From the NCBI GenBank assembly GCA_910586015.1, contig CAJUGJ010000001.1, forward strand, positions 1 to 64,000: 64,000 nucleotides of DNA, in the 5' to 3' direction. Source of the DNA: an uncultured Lachnospiraceae bacterium. Its GTDB lineage: Bacteria; Bacillota; Clostridia; Lachnospirales; Lachnospiraceae. Both the position numbers and the translations under genes were made by a program. The number at the start of each line of letters is the position of its first letter. The first letter of the stretch is position 1. Shown here piece by piece: positions 5,405-14,704 of this stretch. The notes beneath the pieces are model-generated. The model ran no database searches and was not told the DNA's origin. It saw nothing but the letters and a program-made list of their open reading frames with translations.

Positions 5405-6553
5405 GTGAATATGCACTACAGAAAGCTTGGAAAGACAGGGCTTATGGTCAGTGAGATCGGTTTTGGCGGCGAATGGCTGGAGCGGCATGACGAAACGGAG
5501 TCTGTGGAACTGATGCGTTATGCAGGTGAACAAGGTATCAATATCATAGATTGTTGGATGCCAGATCCAAAGTCCAGAGATATAATCGGAAAAGCGATGT
5601 CTGGAAACCGTGAAAAATGGATTGTACAGGGACATATTGGTTCTACTTATCAGAACGGTCAGTATGTACGGACAAGGGATATAAAATATGTTGCTCCTGC
5701 CTTTGAAGACATTCTTAAAAGAATGCATACTGACTATATTGATCTAGGAATGATACATTATATCGATTCAAAGGAGGACTGGGATGTCTGTATGAATACA
5801 GACTATATTAAATATGTACATGAACTGCATAAGAAAGGAGTAATTCATCACATTGGTCTTTCTACACATAATCCGAAGATTGCCAAGATGGCAGTAGAAA
5901 CAGGATTTATTGAGATGATCCTTTTTTCTATCAATCCAGCTTTTGATATGCGTCCAGCAACAGAGGAACTGGACTCTATGTTCGGAGATTATGATACAAA
6001 ACTTTCTGGTATTGATCCAGAGAGAGCAAAACTTTATCAAATATGTGAGGAGAAGGAAGTTGGCATCACAGTTATGAAAGGTTTCTTTGGAGGGAGACTG
6101 TTTGATGCAAATACCTCTCCTTTTGGAACTGCATTTACACCGTTACAGTGTATTCATTATGCACTGACTAGACCGGGAGTTTCTTCTATTCTCTGTGGCT
6201 ATGATACAAAAGAACAGATAGATGAAGCAGTATCCTATGAAACAGCGACAGATGATGAGAAAGATTACGCTTCTGTGATTGCATCTGCTCCACTACATTC
6301 TTACACAGGACAGTGTACTTATTGTGGACACTGCAAACCGTGTCCAGTAAATATTGATATTGCTATGGTAAATAAGTTTTATGACTTAGCAGTGCAACAG
6401 CCTAAGATTCCAGAGAGTGTGAAGGCTCATTATGAGGCACTTAATACTACAGCTTCAGCATGTGTAGATTGCAAAAGTTGTGAAAGCAGATGTCCATTCG
6501 AAGTAAAAGTTGCAGATCGTATGGTCAAAACCGCAGAATTGTTTGGCTGCTAA
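5405..6553 (+). CDS. Aldo/keto reductase with C-terminal 2x[4Fe-4S] ferredoxin domain
   Basis: A 382-residue cytoplasmic oxidoreductase. Residues 1-285 form the aldo/keto reductase barrel (start MHYRKLGKTGLMVSEIGFGG; DYIDLGMIHYID; VIHHIGLSTHNP). Residues about 290-380 carry two iron-sulfur motifs, CTYCGHCKPCP and CVDCKSCESRCP. This fusion is a known clostridial family, probably reducing a carbonyl compound with electrons via the clusters; the substrate is unknown. GTG at 5405 sits 5 bases after GGAGG; ATG at 5411 is the alternative. The first 100 bases of the gene are clearly more GC-rich than the surroundings, hinting at transfer. Confidence 0.85.
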   Translation: MNMHYRKLGKTGLMVSEIGFGGEWLERHDETESVELMRYAGEQGINIIDCWMPDPKSRDIIGKAMSGNREKWIVQGHIGSTYQNGQYVRTRDIKYVAPAFEDILKRMHTDYIDLGMIHYIDSKEDWDVCMNTDYIKYVHELHKKGVIHHIGLSTHNPKIAKMAVETGFIEMILFSINPAFDMRPATEELDSMFGDYDTKLSGIDPERAKLYQICEEKEVGITVMKGFFGGRLFDANTSPFGTAFTPLQCIHYALTRPGVSSILCGYDTKEQIDEAVSYETATDDEKDYASVIASAPLHSYTGQCTYCGHCKPCPVNIDIAMVNKFYDLAVQQPKIPESVKAHYEALNTTASACVDCKSCESRCPFEVKVADRMVKTAELFGC

Positions 6554-6593
6554 ATAGGTACTACTTTATAATAAAAAGGAAAGGAATTATTCT

Positions 6594-8264
6594 ATGAAAA
6601 CAGATATTGAAATTGCACAAGAAGCAAAACTAATCCACATAAAAGAAGTGGCAGAAAAGATTGGATTAGAAGAAGAGGATTTAGATTTCTACGGAAAATA
6701 TAAAGCAAAATTAACAGATGAACTTTGGGAGAAAATAAAAGATCGACCAGATGGGAAGCTCATCTTAGTAACCGCAATTAATCCAACTCCTGCCGGAGAG
6801 GGAAAGACAACAACAACAGTTGGACTTGGACAAGCTTTTGGCTACTTAAACGAAAAGGCAGTCATTGCACTTAGAGAACCTTCTCTTGGACCTTGCTTTG
6901 GAATTAAAGGGGGAGCAGCCGGAGGCGGTTATGCTCAAGTAGTACCAATGGAAGACTTAAATCTTCATTTTACAGGAGATTTCCATGCTATTACATCAGC
7001 TAATAATTTATTGGCAGCTATGTTGGATAACCATATTCAACAAGGCAATTCACTACATATTGATCCGGGACAGATTGTTTGGAAACGCTGTTTAGATATG
7101 AATGATAGAGTTTTAAGAAATATTGTAGTCGGACTTGGAAGAAAGACAGATGGAGTGGTCAGAGAGGATCATTTTATTATTACAGTAGCTTCTGAGATCA
7201 TGGCAATCTTATGTCTTGCCAAAGATATGAAGGATCTAAAAGAACGTCTTGGAAAGATCATTGTCGCTTATACCTATGAAGGAACTCCTGTTACAGCTTC
7301 TCAGTTAAATGCAGTAGGTGCAATGGCAGCTTTATTAAAAGACGCTATTTGTCCAAATCTGATTCAAACGTTAGAAAATACTCCAGCATTTGTTCATGGC
7401 GGCCCATTTGCTAATATTGCCCACGGATGTAATTCTGTGAGGGCAACAAAGACAGCATTAAAACTGGGAGACTATGTTATAACAGAGGCTGGATTTGGAG
7501 CTGATTTAGGAGCGGAGAAATTTTTTGATATCAAATGCAGATTTGCAGGTTTAACTCCAGCAGCAGTTGTATTAGTGGCTACAGTACGAGCATTAAAGTA
7601 TAATGGCGGTGTACCAAAGACAGAACTTTCTAAGGAAAACTTAGAAGCATTAAAATGCGGAATTGTAAATTTAGAAAAACATATAGAAAATATTCATAAA
7701 TATGGAGTACCATGTGTTGTTACATTAAATAAATTTTCAACAGATACAAAAGAAGAACTTGACTTTGTAGAAACATTTTGTAGAGAACATGGATGTGAAT
7801 TTTCTCTGTCGGAAGTTTGGGAAAAAGGAGGAGAGGGTGGCATTGATCTTGCCAAAAAGGTCATTCAGACCATTCAGACAAAGGAAAATCATTTTCATTT
7901 ACTCTATGAAAATGAACTGCCGTTAGAGAAAAAGATAGAGGTAATAGCAAAAGAAATCTATGGAGCAGACGGTATCACATTTGATCCAGCAGCAAAAAAG
8001 GAATTAGAACGCCTGACTACACTAGGCTTTGGACAGATGCCAGTCTGTATGGCAAAAAATCAGTATTCTCTGTCTGACGATGCTTCAAAATTAGGACGTC
8101 CAACAGGATTTAAAGTAAATATCCGTGAGGTCTATGTTTCAGCAGGAGCCGGATTTGTAGTAGCAATTACCGGAACAGTTATGACAATGCCGGGACTGCC
8201 GAAAGTACCAGCAGCAGAGAGAATTGATGTAGATGAGACAGGAAAGATTGTAGGGTTATTCTAA
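6594..8264 (+). CDS. fhs: Formate-tetrahydrofolate ligase
   Basis: A 556-residue enzyme that joins formate and tetrahydrofolate using ATP to give 10-formyl-THF, feeding purine and formyl-Met synthesis or the methyl branch of acetogenesis. The P-loop PAGEGKTTTT is near residue 68, the family block EPSLGPCFGIKGGAAGGGYAQ.. follows, and the C-terminus has TGTVMTMPGLPKVPAAE. Length is normal for the family. The start has AAAGGAAAGGAA upstream. It lies 40 bases after the reductase gene, probably in one transcript, and shares a base with the next gene's start. Confidence 0.97.
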   Translation: MKTDIEIAQEAKLIHIKEVAEKIGLEEEDLDFYGKYKAKLTDELWEKIKDRPDGKLILVTAINPTPAGEGKTTTTVGLGQAFGYLNEKAVIALREPSLGPCFGIKGGAAGGGYAQVVPMEDLNLHFTGDFHAITSANNLLAAMLDNHIQQGNSLHIDPGQIVWKRCLDMNDRVLRNIVVGLGRKTDGVVREDHFIITVASEIMAILCLAKDMKDLKERLGKIIVAYTYEGTPVTASQLNAVGAMAALLKDAICPNLIQTLENTPAFVHGGPFANIAHGCNSVRATKTALKLGDYVITEAGFGADLGAEKFFDIKCRFAGLTPAAVVLVATVRALKYNGGVPKTELSKENLEALKCGIVNLEKHIENIHKYGVPCVVTLNKFSTDTKEELDFVETFCREHGCEFSLSEVWEKGGEGGIDLAKKVIQTIQTKENHFHLLYENELPLEKKIEVIAKEIYGADGITFDPAAKKELERLTTLGFGQMPVCMAKNQYSLSDDASKLGRPTGFKVNIREVYVSAGAGFVVAITGTVMTMPGLPKVPAAERIDVDETGKIVGLF

Positions 8265-8716
8265 TGAAAGATTGTGTAATTACAGATTTTTTTGATCCTA
8301 GGTTTCAAACTGCATTTCAAGAATATTTCAAAGAATTAGAGATCAAGATAAATAATTGGGACAATTTATTCGATGAAATAAATAAAGAGAAGGATAATGT
8401 AGCAATTTTAAGAATTGCAGAGGATAATAAAGTAATTGGCTTTATTTTATTTAAAATCGAAATATTCAAAAATTGGTTCTTTGAAGAGAAAATTGGATTT
8501 GTTAGAGAGTTTTGGATAAGCAGAGGGTTTAGGAAAAAAGGTCACGGTTCTTCTTTATTAAATCTTGCTGAAAAATATTTTGTAAAACAAGAAGTTTACA
8601 AATCGATATTAACGACAGATACAGCTCCGAATTTTTACATAAAACAAAATTATATACAGGATTTTTCATATAGTGCAAAAAATAAAGATCAAGTATTTGT
8701 AAAGCTTTTAAAATAA
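8264..8716 (+). CDS. GNAT-family N-acetyltransferase
   Basis: A 150-residue protein. The acetyl-CoA-binding motif is in GFRKKGHGSSLLNLAEKYF (R-x-x-G-x-G/A pattern), preceded by the strand VREFWISRGF, and ends with the typical FYIKQNYIQDFSYSAKNKD region. The start ATG overlaps the fhs stop codon (TAATG), so translation is coupled. The acceptor is unknown. The local DNA is more AT-rich than fhs. Confidence 0.8.
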   Translation: MKDCVITDFFDPRFQTAFQEYFKELEIKINNWDNLFDEINKEKDNVAILRIAEDNKVIGFILFKIEIFKNWFFEEKIGFVREFWISRGFRKKGHGSSLLNLAEKYFVKQEVYKSILTTDTAPNFYIKQNYIQDFSYSAKNKDQVFVKLLK

Positions 8717-8741
8717 TTGCTGTTACTTTAAAACACTGTAA

Positions 8742-8779
8742 TAACAAAAAAGAAAGCATATTTATGCTTTCTCTTTTGT
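8742..8779. terminator. Bidirectional terminator between convergent operons
   Basis: A 10-bp stem (8750-8759 with 8762-8771) flanked by complementary A- and T-runs serves the acetyltransferase transcript on + and pyrB-pyrI on -. Confidence 0.8.
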
Positions 8780-8792
8780 TATATAGAAAATA

Positions 8793-9221
8793 TTATTTAT
8801 TCCTTTTAAATTTTTGTTCACAGTAGACACAGCGGTAAACACCTTTTATAGGATCGGTCAGTTTAAATTGATGAGGAAGTTCTAATTCTATAGAGGTAAT
8901 ACAGCGGGGATTTTTGCAACGAATAATATTTGTTACCTGTTTTGGAGAAGTTGGATTGTATTTTTTGCAAATTGTTTCATCTTTAATAATATTAATAGTA
9001 ATGTTAGGATCTAAAACACCAAGTATATCTAAGTTTACAATATTAGGTTCTTCAATTTTGATAATATCTTTTTTTCCCATTTTATTACTCTTAGCATTTT
9101 TAATAATAGCAACACTACAATCTAATTTTTCTAATTCAAGATATTCATAAATTTTCATTGCACGACCTGCTTGAATATGGTCAATAACCACACCATTTTT
9201 TAATCCACCAATATTTAACAT
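8793..9221 (-). CDS. pyrI: Aspartate carbamoyltransferase regulatory subunit
   Basis: A 142-residue protein from ATG 9221. The N-terminal effector-binding domain (GVVIDHIQAGRAMKIYEYL) carries the nucleotide site; the C-terminal domain binds zinc through CKNPRC and CVYC and contacts the catalytic subunit. It makes the pyrimidine-pathway entry enzyme allosteric (CTP/ATP). The start at 9221 is chosen because AAGGAGG lies 6 bases upstream, although a TTG is in frame 6 bases earlier. The gene begins 11 bases after the pyrB stop, the classic pyrBI operon. Confidence 0.95.
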   Translation of the reverse strand: MLNIGGLKNGVVIDHIQAGRAMKIYEYLELEKLDCSVAIIKNAKSNKMGKKDIIKIEEPNIVNLDILGVLDPNITINIIKDETICKKYNPTSPKQVTNIIRCKNPRCITSIELELPHQFKLTDPIKGVYRCVYCEQKFKRNK

Positions 9222-9232
9222 AATCAACCTCC

Positions 9233-10150
9233 TTATACATTAATCTGGAGTAACGTTACAATAAGAGCCATTCGTACATAAACACCAAATTGAGCCTGTT
9301 TAAAATAAACAGCCCGTGGATCGGAATCGACCTCAGTAGCAATTTCATTTACACGTGGAAGCGGATGTAATACAAGCATATCTGGTCTTGCCAGTTCCAT
9401 TTTTTTAGAAGTAAGAATAAAGCTGTCTTTTAAACGAATATAATCTTCTTCATTAAAAAACCGCTCTTTTTGAACACGAGTCATATAGAGGATATCTAAT
9501 TCTGATAACACATCTTCTAAAACAGATACTTCCTTATATGGAATCTGTTTTTGATCTAAAACTTCTTCTTTTAAATAAGTTGGAATTTGAAGTTCAACAG
9601 GGGAAATTAAAGTGAAATTAGAACCTTCATAACGAACCATAGCATTAATAAGAGAATGAACTGTTCTTCCAAATTTTAAATCACCACAAAAACCAATTTT
9701 TAAATGATCAAGATGACCTTTAAGAATTTTTATAGTCAATAGATCGGTAAGTGTCTGGGTTGGATGATTATGCCCGCCATCACCAGCATTAATGACTGGA
9801 ATAGTAGAATACATAGAGGCGACAAGCGGAGCACCTTCTTTTGGATGTCGCATTGCACAAATATCTGCATAACTTGATACAACTCGAATGGTATCTGCAA
9901 CACTTTCTCCTTTAGCAGCCGAAGAGGAATCGGCAGAAGAAAAACCAAGGACACTTCCGCCAAGGTTCAGCATTGCCGCTTCAAAGCTGAGTCTGGTTCT
10001 GGTACTTGGTTCATAAAAAAGGGTTGCTAATTTTTTACCATGACAACATTCGGAATACTTTTTTGGATTTTGAAGCATATCCTCAGCAAGAGAGAGTATA
10101 TGATCCAATTCCTCAACCGATAGATCTAAAGGACTGATTACGTGTTTCAT
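9233..10150 (-). CDS. pyrB: Aspartate carbamoyltransferase catalytic subunit
   Basis: A 305-residue enzyme condensing carbamoyl phosphate and aspartate, the first committed step of pyrimidine synthesis. Carbamoyl-phosphate motif FYEPSTRTRLSFE, the loop SSAAKGESVADT, GDGGHNHPTQTLTDL, and HPLPRVNEI are all intact. ATG at 10150 is chosen because GGAGG lies 6 bases upstream. It is followed by pyrI and preceded by its own promoter; the leader is too short for a PyrR attenuator. Confidence 0.97.
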   Translation of the reverse strand: MKHVISPLDLSVEELDHILSLAEDMLQNPKKYSECCHGKKLATLFYEPSTRTRLSFEAAMLNLGGSVLGFSSADSSSAAKGESVADTIRVVSSYADICAMRHPKEGAPLVASMYSTIPVINAGDGGHNHPTQTLTDLLTIKILKGHLDHLKIGFCGDLKFGRTVHSLINAMVRYEGSNFTLISPVELQIPTYLKEEVLDQKQIPYKEVSVLEDVLSELDILYMTRVQKERFFNEEDYIRLKDSFILTSKKMELARPDMLVLHPLPRVNEIATEVDSDPRAVYFKQAQFGVYVRMALIVTLLQINV

Positions 10151-10181
10151 AAGCACCTCCATAAAATGATTCTAACTATGT

Positions 10182-10210
10182 ATTCTAATCCAAATGTCGA
10201 AAAAATACAA
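10182..10210 (-). promoter_or_regulatory. Promoter of pyrB-pyrI
   Basis: On the minus strand TTGTAT (10210-10205) and TAGAAT (10187-10182) with a 17-base spacer; the leader is about 25 bases. Confidence 0.65.
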
Positions 10211-10240
10211 GAGAAAAATGAATAGTTTTTAAAGATTTTA

Positions 10241-10269
10241 TTGCATTAGTTTATATATTCAATTATAAT
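10241..10269 (+). promoter_or_regulatory. Sigma-A promoter of the GH20 gene
   Basis: TTGCAT (10241-10246) and TATAAT (10264-10269), 17 bases apart. Confidence 0.75.
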
Positions 10270-10300
10270 GAAAAAAAAGAAAAGGAGTAACTAAAATACA

Positions 10301-12160
10301 ATGATTACATTATTGCCACAACCCAAAAAGATACAAGAAAAAGAAGGAAGTTATACAATCAGCTATGATAAAAAGATTGTTTTGTCAGCGGATAGTACAA
10401 GACAAGATTTTTTCTATGCGACACTATTAAAGGACACTATCACAAAGTGGGCAGGTTCTAATATTCCTATTTTACAAGGCATAGAAAAACAGGGAGATAT
10501 TTTTTTAACAAAGCAAGAACAAAGTCATCCAGAAGGGTATCATCTTAGTATACGTTCAGATGGAATTACAATAGCAGGACAAAATACAGGACTACTTTAT
10601 GGAATTCAGACCTTGCGTCAGATCATTACTCAATTTGGTGCAGTACTGCCAGAGGTAGAAATTGAAGATATGCCTGATTTTTCTCATCGTGGGTTTTATC
10701 ATGATGTAACAAGAGGAAGAGTTCCAGACTTAGACTATTTAAAGAAACTGGCAGATCGAATGAGTTATTATAAGTTAAATGAATTACAACTTTATATAGA
10801 ACATACCTATTTATTTCGAGATCTTTCAGAAGTATGGAGAGACGAAACTCCATTAACAGCAGAAGAAATTTTAGAGTTAGATACTTATTGTGCACAGCGT
10901 GGCATTGAATTAGTTCCTTCCCTTGCAAGTTTTGGTCATTTGTATCAGTTACTTTCCACAAAAACATATGCCCATCTGTGTGAACTAGAAGATTCGGAAA
11001 CACAAACATTTTCTTTTTTAGATCGAATGCAACACCATACCATGAATATATCGGATCCAGATTCATTAAATCTGTCAAAAGCTTTGATTACAGAATATAT
11101 GTCATTGTTTCAATCGAATCACTTTAATATTTGTGCAGATGAAACATTTGATTTAGGAAAAGGAAAAAGTAAACACTTAGCAGAACAAAAAGGAACAAAT
11201 CAAATGTACCTTTCTTTTGTAAAGGAACTCTGTGAGTATTTAGTTTCTAAAGGAAAACAGCCAATGTTTTGGGGAGATATTATTTGTGGATTTCCAGAAT
11301 CGCTATCAGAATTGCCAAAAGAAACTATTTGTTTGAGTTGGGGATACCTTCCAAATCAAAGAGATGAAGAAACAAAGCGTTTGGCTAAAGCAGGAGCAGT
11401 ACAATATGTCTGTCCGGGAGTAGCAGGATGGAATAAATTAGTCAATAATATTTTTTCTTCTTATCAAAATATTAAAATAATGTGTGAACATGGGAAAAAA
11501 TATCATGCAGTTGGAGTGTTAAATACAGATTGGGGAGATTTTGGACATGTCAATCATCCAGAATTTTCCGTTCCAGGAATGATCTACGGAGCTTGTTTTT
11601 CATGGAATGGGGAAGAAATTTCTTATGAGGAATTAAACCGTAAAATTTCGGAATTAGAATATCATGATACTTCAAAACAAATTGTTTCTCTTTTAGGACA
11701 GGTTGAAGGAACAGATCGTTTTAACTGGGAAACAATGATAAGATTCGCGGAAAAATGGAGAGATGGAATTCCAAAGGAAAAACAGCACGAAGTAGCACAA
11801 AGCTTAGAAATATCTGAAAAAGATCAGGCAAATCAAAAGTTAAAAGAAGTTTATACAAAACTTCTTGAATGTGTTTCTCATATGGATTCTTCTTCAAGAG
11901 AATTGATTTCGGCAGCTTGTCTAGCGATCGATGGAATCTGTCTTTTAAATTGTATTGGAAGTGCTGTAAAAGAGCGACTTTTAGGAAGAGAAAAACAAAC
12001 AGAAGATATTGAACTGGCAGGACAATTAGAACAATGGTTTTATCAGTATAAAATGTTATGGAGAACAGTAAGTAAGGAAGGAGATCTTGCAAGGATAGCT
12101 CCACTTATTTTTTGGTATGCTGATTTTCTTAGAGAACGGTATCCAAAAAAATTTGAGTAA
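10301..12160 (+). CDS. Glycoside hydrolase family 20 beta-N-acetylhexosaminidase
   Basis: A 619-residue protein. Residues 1-125 form the GH20 N-terminal domain (LLPQPKKIQEKEGSY; GLLYGIQTLRQII), then the catalytic barrel begins at DFSHRGFYHDVTRGRVPD. The acid/base pair is Asp280-Glu281 in FNICADETFDLG; FWGDIICGFP and WGDFGHVNHPE follow. It releases terminal GlcNAc or GalNAc. There is no signal peptide, so it probably works inside the cell on imported oligosaccharides. The C-terminal 150 residues are helical and not part of the core fold. It has its own promoter. Confidence 0.88.
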   Translation: MITLLPQPKKIQEKEGSYTISYDKKIVLSADSTRQDFFYATLLKDTITKWAGSNIPILQGIEKQGDIFLTKQEQSHPEGYHLSIRSDGITIAGQNTGLLYGIQTLRQIITQFGAVLPEVEIEDMPDFSHRGFYHDVTRGRVPDLDYLKKLADRMSYYKLNELQLYIEHTYLFRDLSEVWRDETPLTAEEILELDTYCAQRGIELVPSLASFGHLYQLLSTKTYAHLCELEDSETQTFSFLDRMQHHTMNISDPDSLNLSKALITEYMSLFQSNHFNICADETFDLGKGKSKHLAEQKGTNQMYLSFVKELCEYLVSKGKQPMFWGDIICGFPESLSELPKETICLSWGYLPNQRDEETKRLAKAGAVQYVCPGVAGWNKLVNNIFSSYQNIKIMCEHGKKYHAVGVLNTDWGDFGHVNHPEFSVPGMIYGACFSWNGEEISYEELNRKISELEYHDTSKQIVSLLGQVEGTDRFNWETMIRFAEKWRDGIPKEKQHEVAQSLEISEKDQANQKLKEVYTKLLECVSHMDSSSRELISAACLAIDGICLLNCIGSAVKERLLGREKQTEDIELAGQLEQWFYQYKMLWRTVSKEGDLARIAPLIFWYADFLRERYPKKFE

Positions 12161-12257
12161 AATAAAATTTTAGGGAACTTTTCTTTTTGTAGATACGTCT
12201 AATAAGTGACCGTGTAAAAATAACAAAAAGACGATAAACAAGAAAGGGAGGTTCACT

Positions 12258-14522
12258 ATGAAACGAAAAATTTTTTCATTATTTTGCTGCACTGTTTTAT
12301 TAACCAGCTCATTACCTAAGGAATTTGTGAAAGCAGAGGAAGAAATGGATATAGTTCCTATTAAGACAGAGGTACAAGAAGAGATGATGCCGATTGCTTC
12401 ATCCCCTAATGAGGCAGAAGAGGGAGGAGCAACCTCGCAGCAATTAGAAAAGGCTTTAATTGCAGTACGTTCTAAGATTGATATTCCAGAAGAACTTTTG
12501 GAAAATTTTGAATATGACTATCAGGAAGGAAGTCGCTATTCACAAGCACAGTGGAGCTTTTTATGGTCAAATGATAATCGAAAAATTACAGTTGTATGTG
12601 ATAAGGATTATCATATTAAAAGTTATTCTGATGATGTATATAATCAGGGACAGACAATACCAGTCTATTTAAAAAGTGAATTAGAATCTGTAGCAGAAGA
12701 GTTTATCAAACGTGTTCTCCCAGATATCGCGTCTTCCCTGCAATTATCTGAATCAAATTTTACAAATTTTTGGAATGGAAGTTACTCCTTTGTCTATGAA
12801 CGGGTAGAACAGGGAATTTTAATGCCAGAAAATACAGTAACGATACAGGTAAATGCAGCAACCGGAAAGATATATCGAATGAATAGTGCATTTATCTATG
12901 GCATCTCAATTCCAAGTCAAAAGGCAGTCTTAACTGCAGAGCAGGCGGCAGAGAAACTGGAAAAAGATGATGTAATGCAGTTAGTATATCGAAACTTTTA
13001 TGAAAGAGATCCAAAGACAAAAGAGTTCAAAATTACGGCTAAATTAGTTTACATACCAAAAGACTCCTATCGTTCTGTAGATGCAGTTACTGGAGAAGTT
13101 TATACAGAACGTATATATGACAGGTATTATTGGGATATAAATAATAGTGTAAGTGATAAAATAGAAAGTGCAACAGATGAAGAGGCAGGAAGTTCTAATG
13201 TTACTTTATCAGAAGCAGAACAAAAAGAAATTGAAAAATTAGGAAAATATCTTTCCAAAGAAGAGGCAATTACAAAAATAAAGAATAATCCATCTTTATA
13301 TTTAGAAGATACCTTAACCAGTATAGAGGCTTCTTTAAAGAAACAAAAAGATTACTGGGGCAATGATATTTATGTCTGGGAAATTAGAATGGTTGACCCA
13401 ACAAAAAAGAATGATATTTGGCTAGATAGTGGAGAGATAGATTCTTACAGAGCTTATGCCTCTGCAACTATAAATGCTGAAAATGGAAATCTACTTGCTT
13501 TTTCTGCAAATATTCGTAGCTATTATAACGGTTATGGTTCAAGTATACCTGAGAAAAAGTATACAATGGAACAGTGCAAACAAACGACAGAAAAGATAGT
13601 AAAAGCTAACCTAAATCAGTTATATAAAAATTCACGATTGAGTATACAAGAAGAAGGGGCATATGTTCTTGACAGAGATACAAAAGAAGATGTTTACGGT
13701 GGATATGAGTTTAAATATGTACGTGTAAATGAAGGAATTGATTATCCATATCACTTTTTATATGTAACGGTAGATGCAGTGAGTGGAAAAGTATTACAGT
13801 TTGATTATAATTGGAATAATAAGGTCACATTTGAATCTCCAAAAAATATTCTCTCTGTAGCTGAGGCATTTTCTGCTTATATGAAAACAGACGAGTATCA
13901 TTTAATTTATGAGATGGTTAATGCAGATTCCGAAAATTCTCTGCAAAGCTCTTCTGCTCCAGCAGTTCGCTTAGTTTACCGAAATGATTTGACTCCTGCT
14001 GCAATTTCTCCATATACAGGAGAACCTGTACAGCAAAATGGTGCTCCAATTAAAAAGGTAGAGCAGTACAGTTACAATGATATTGATACTTTAGAGCAAA
14101 AACGACAAATTTTACTTCTAGCTGATTTAGGACTTGGATTTGAAGGACAAAATTTCTCAAAAGATCAAACAATTACGACAAAAGAATGGATAGCTTTGGC
14201 AGAGCGTATTTTTTCAGTCAATAGTAGCCAATCTGATAACAATGCAGAAACTATTTCAAGACAAGAGTTAGCAAGCTGGATTATTCAAGATCTAGGCTTT
14301 GAAAAAGTAGCAAAATTGCAAGGAATTTATACGACTGGTTTTGAAGATGAAAGCGCAATTTCAAAAGAGTATTTAGGTTCAGTCGCATTGATAAAGGGAT
14401 TTGATCTTATGACAGCAAAAGAGGGAAATAAGTTTCAGCCTACAGAAAAAGTGACACGTTTAGAAGCAGTAGAACTATTCTTTAAACTACTTGATCTAAA
14501 AATAACTTCAGATATAAAATAA
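12258..14522 (+). CDS. Secreted YcdB/YcdC-domain surface protein with S-layer homology-like C-terminus
   Basis: A 754-residue exported protein. Residues 1-27 are a signal peptide (KRK, hydrophobic core, cut near VKAEE). Two to three PepSY/YcdB-type repeats follow, each ending in xVDAxTGxVY-like strands (VNAATGKIYRM, VDAVTGEVYTE, VDAVSGKVLQF). The last 130 residues resemble S-layer homology domains (FSKDQTITTKEWIALAERIF; FQPTEKVTRLEAVELFFKLL). It is probably held at the cell wall, perhaps modulating proteases or sensing. AAAGGGAGG lies 8 bases before the ATG. Similar clostridial proteins are common but functionally unclear. Confidence 0.78.
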   Translation: MKRKIFSLFCCTVLLTSSLPKEFVKAEEEMDIVPIKTEVQEEMMPIASSPNEAEEGGATSQQLEKALIAVRSKIDIPEELLENFEYDYQEGSRYSQAQWSFLWSNDNRKITVVCDKDYHIKSYSDDVYNQGQTIPVYLKSELESVAEEFIKRVLPDIASSLQLSESNFTNFWNGSYSFVYERVEQGILMPENTVTIQVNAATGKIYRMNSAFIYGISIPSQKAVLTAEQAAEKLEKDDVMQLVYRNFYERDPKTKEFKITAKLVYIPKDSYRSVDAVTGEVYTERIYDRYYWDINNSVSDKIESATDEEAGSSNVTLSEAEQKEIEKLGKYLSKEEAITKIKNNPSLYLEDTLTSIEASLKKQKDYWGNDIYVWEIRMVDPTKKNDIWLDSGEIDSYRAYASATINAENGNLLAFSANIRSYYNGYGSSIPEKKYTMEQCKQTTEKIVKANLNQLYKNSRLSIQEEGAYVLDRDTKEDVYGGYEFKYVRVNEGIDYPYHFLYVTVDAVSGKVLQFDYNWNNKVTFESPKNILSVAEAFSAYMKTDEYHLIYEMVNADSENSLQSSSAPAVRLVYRNDLTPAAISPYTGEPVQQNGAPIKKVEQYSYNDIDTLEQKRQILLLADLGLGFEGQNFSKDQTITTKEWIALAERIFSVNSSQSDNNAETISRQELASWIIQDLGFEKVAKLQGIYTTGFEDESAISKEYLGSVALIKGFDLMTAKEGNKFQPTEKVTRLEAVELFFKLLDLKITSDIK

Positions 14523-14529
14523 TAAAAAA

Positions 14530-14626
14530 GAGCTGTTGTACTAAAAAAATTAAATACAAGATATTGTGAAATTTAATTTGATATCAATACTATATCTTGT
14601 ATATTCAATTTTTAGTGCGACAGCTC
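14530..14626. repeat. 97-bp imperfect inverted repeat (MITE-like or large terminator)
   Basis: Left arm 14530-14564 and right arm 14592-14626 are inverted copies, both starting GAGCTGT-G-ACTAAAAA and ending at ACAAGATAT. The ends resemble terminal repeats of small transposon derivatives, but no clear target duplication is seen. It can also act as a terminator for the surface protein gene. Confidence 0.6.
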
Positions 14627-14630
14627 CTTC

Positions 14631-14659
14631 TTGTATTAAAAGATAAATCATGATACAAT
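14631..14659 (+). promoter_or_regulatory. Sigma-A promoter of the Gfo/Idh/MocA gene
   Basis: TTGTAT (14631-14636) and TACAAT (14654-14659) with a 17-base spacer and TGA before the -10. Confidence 0.7.
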
Positions 14660-14704
14660 GAAACAGATTTAATCGATTTTGATGATATAAAAAGGAGTAT
14701 ACAT

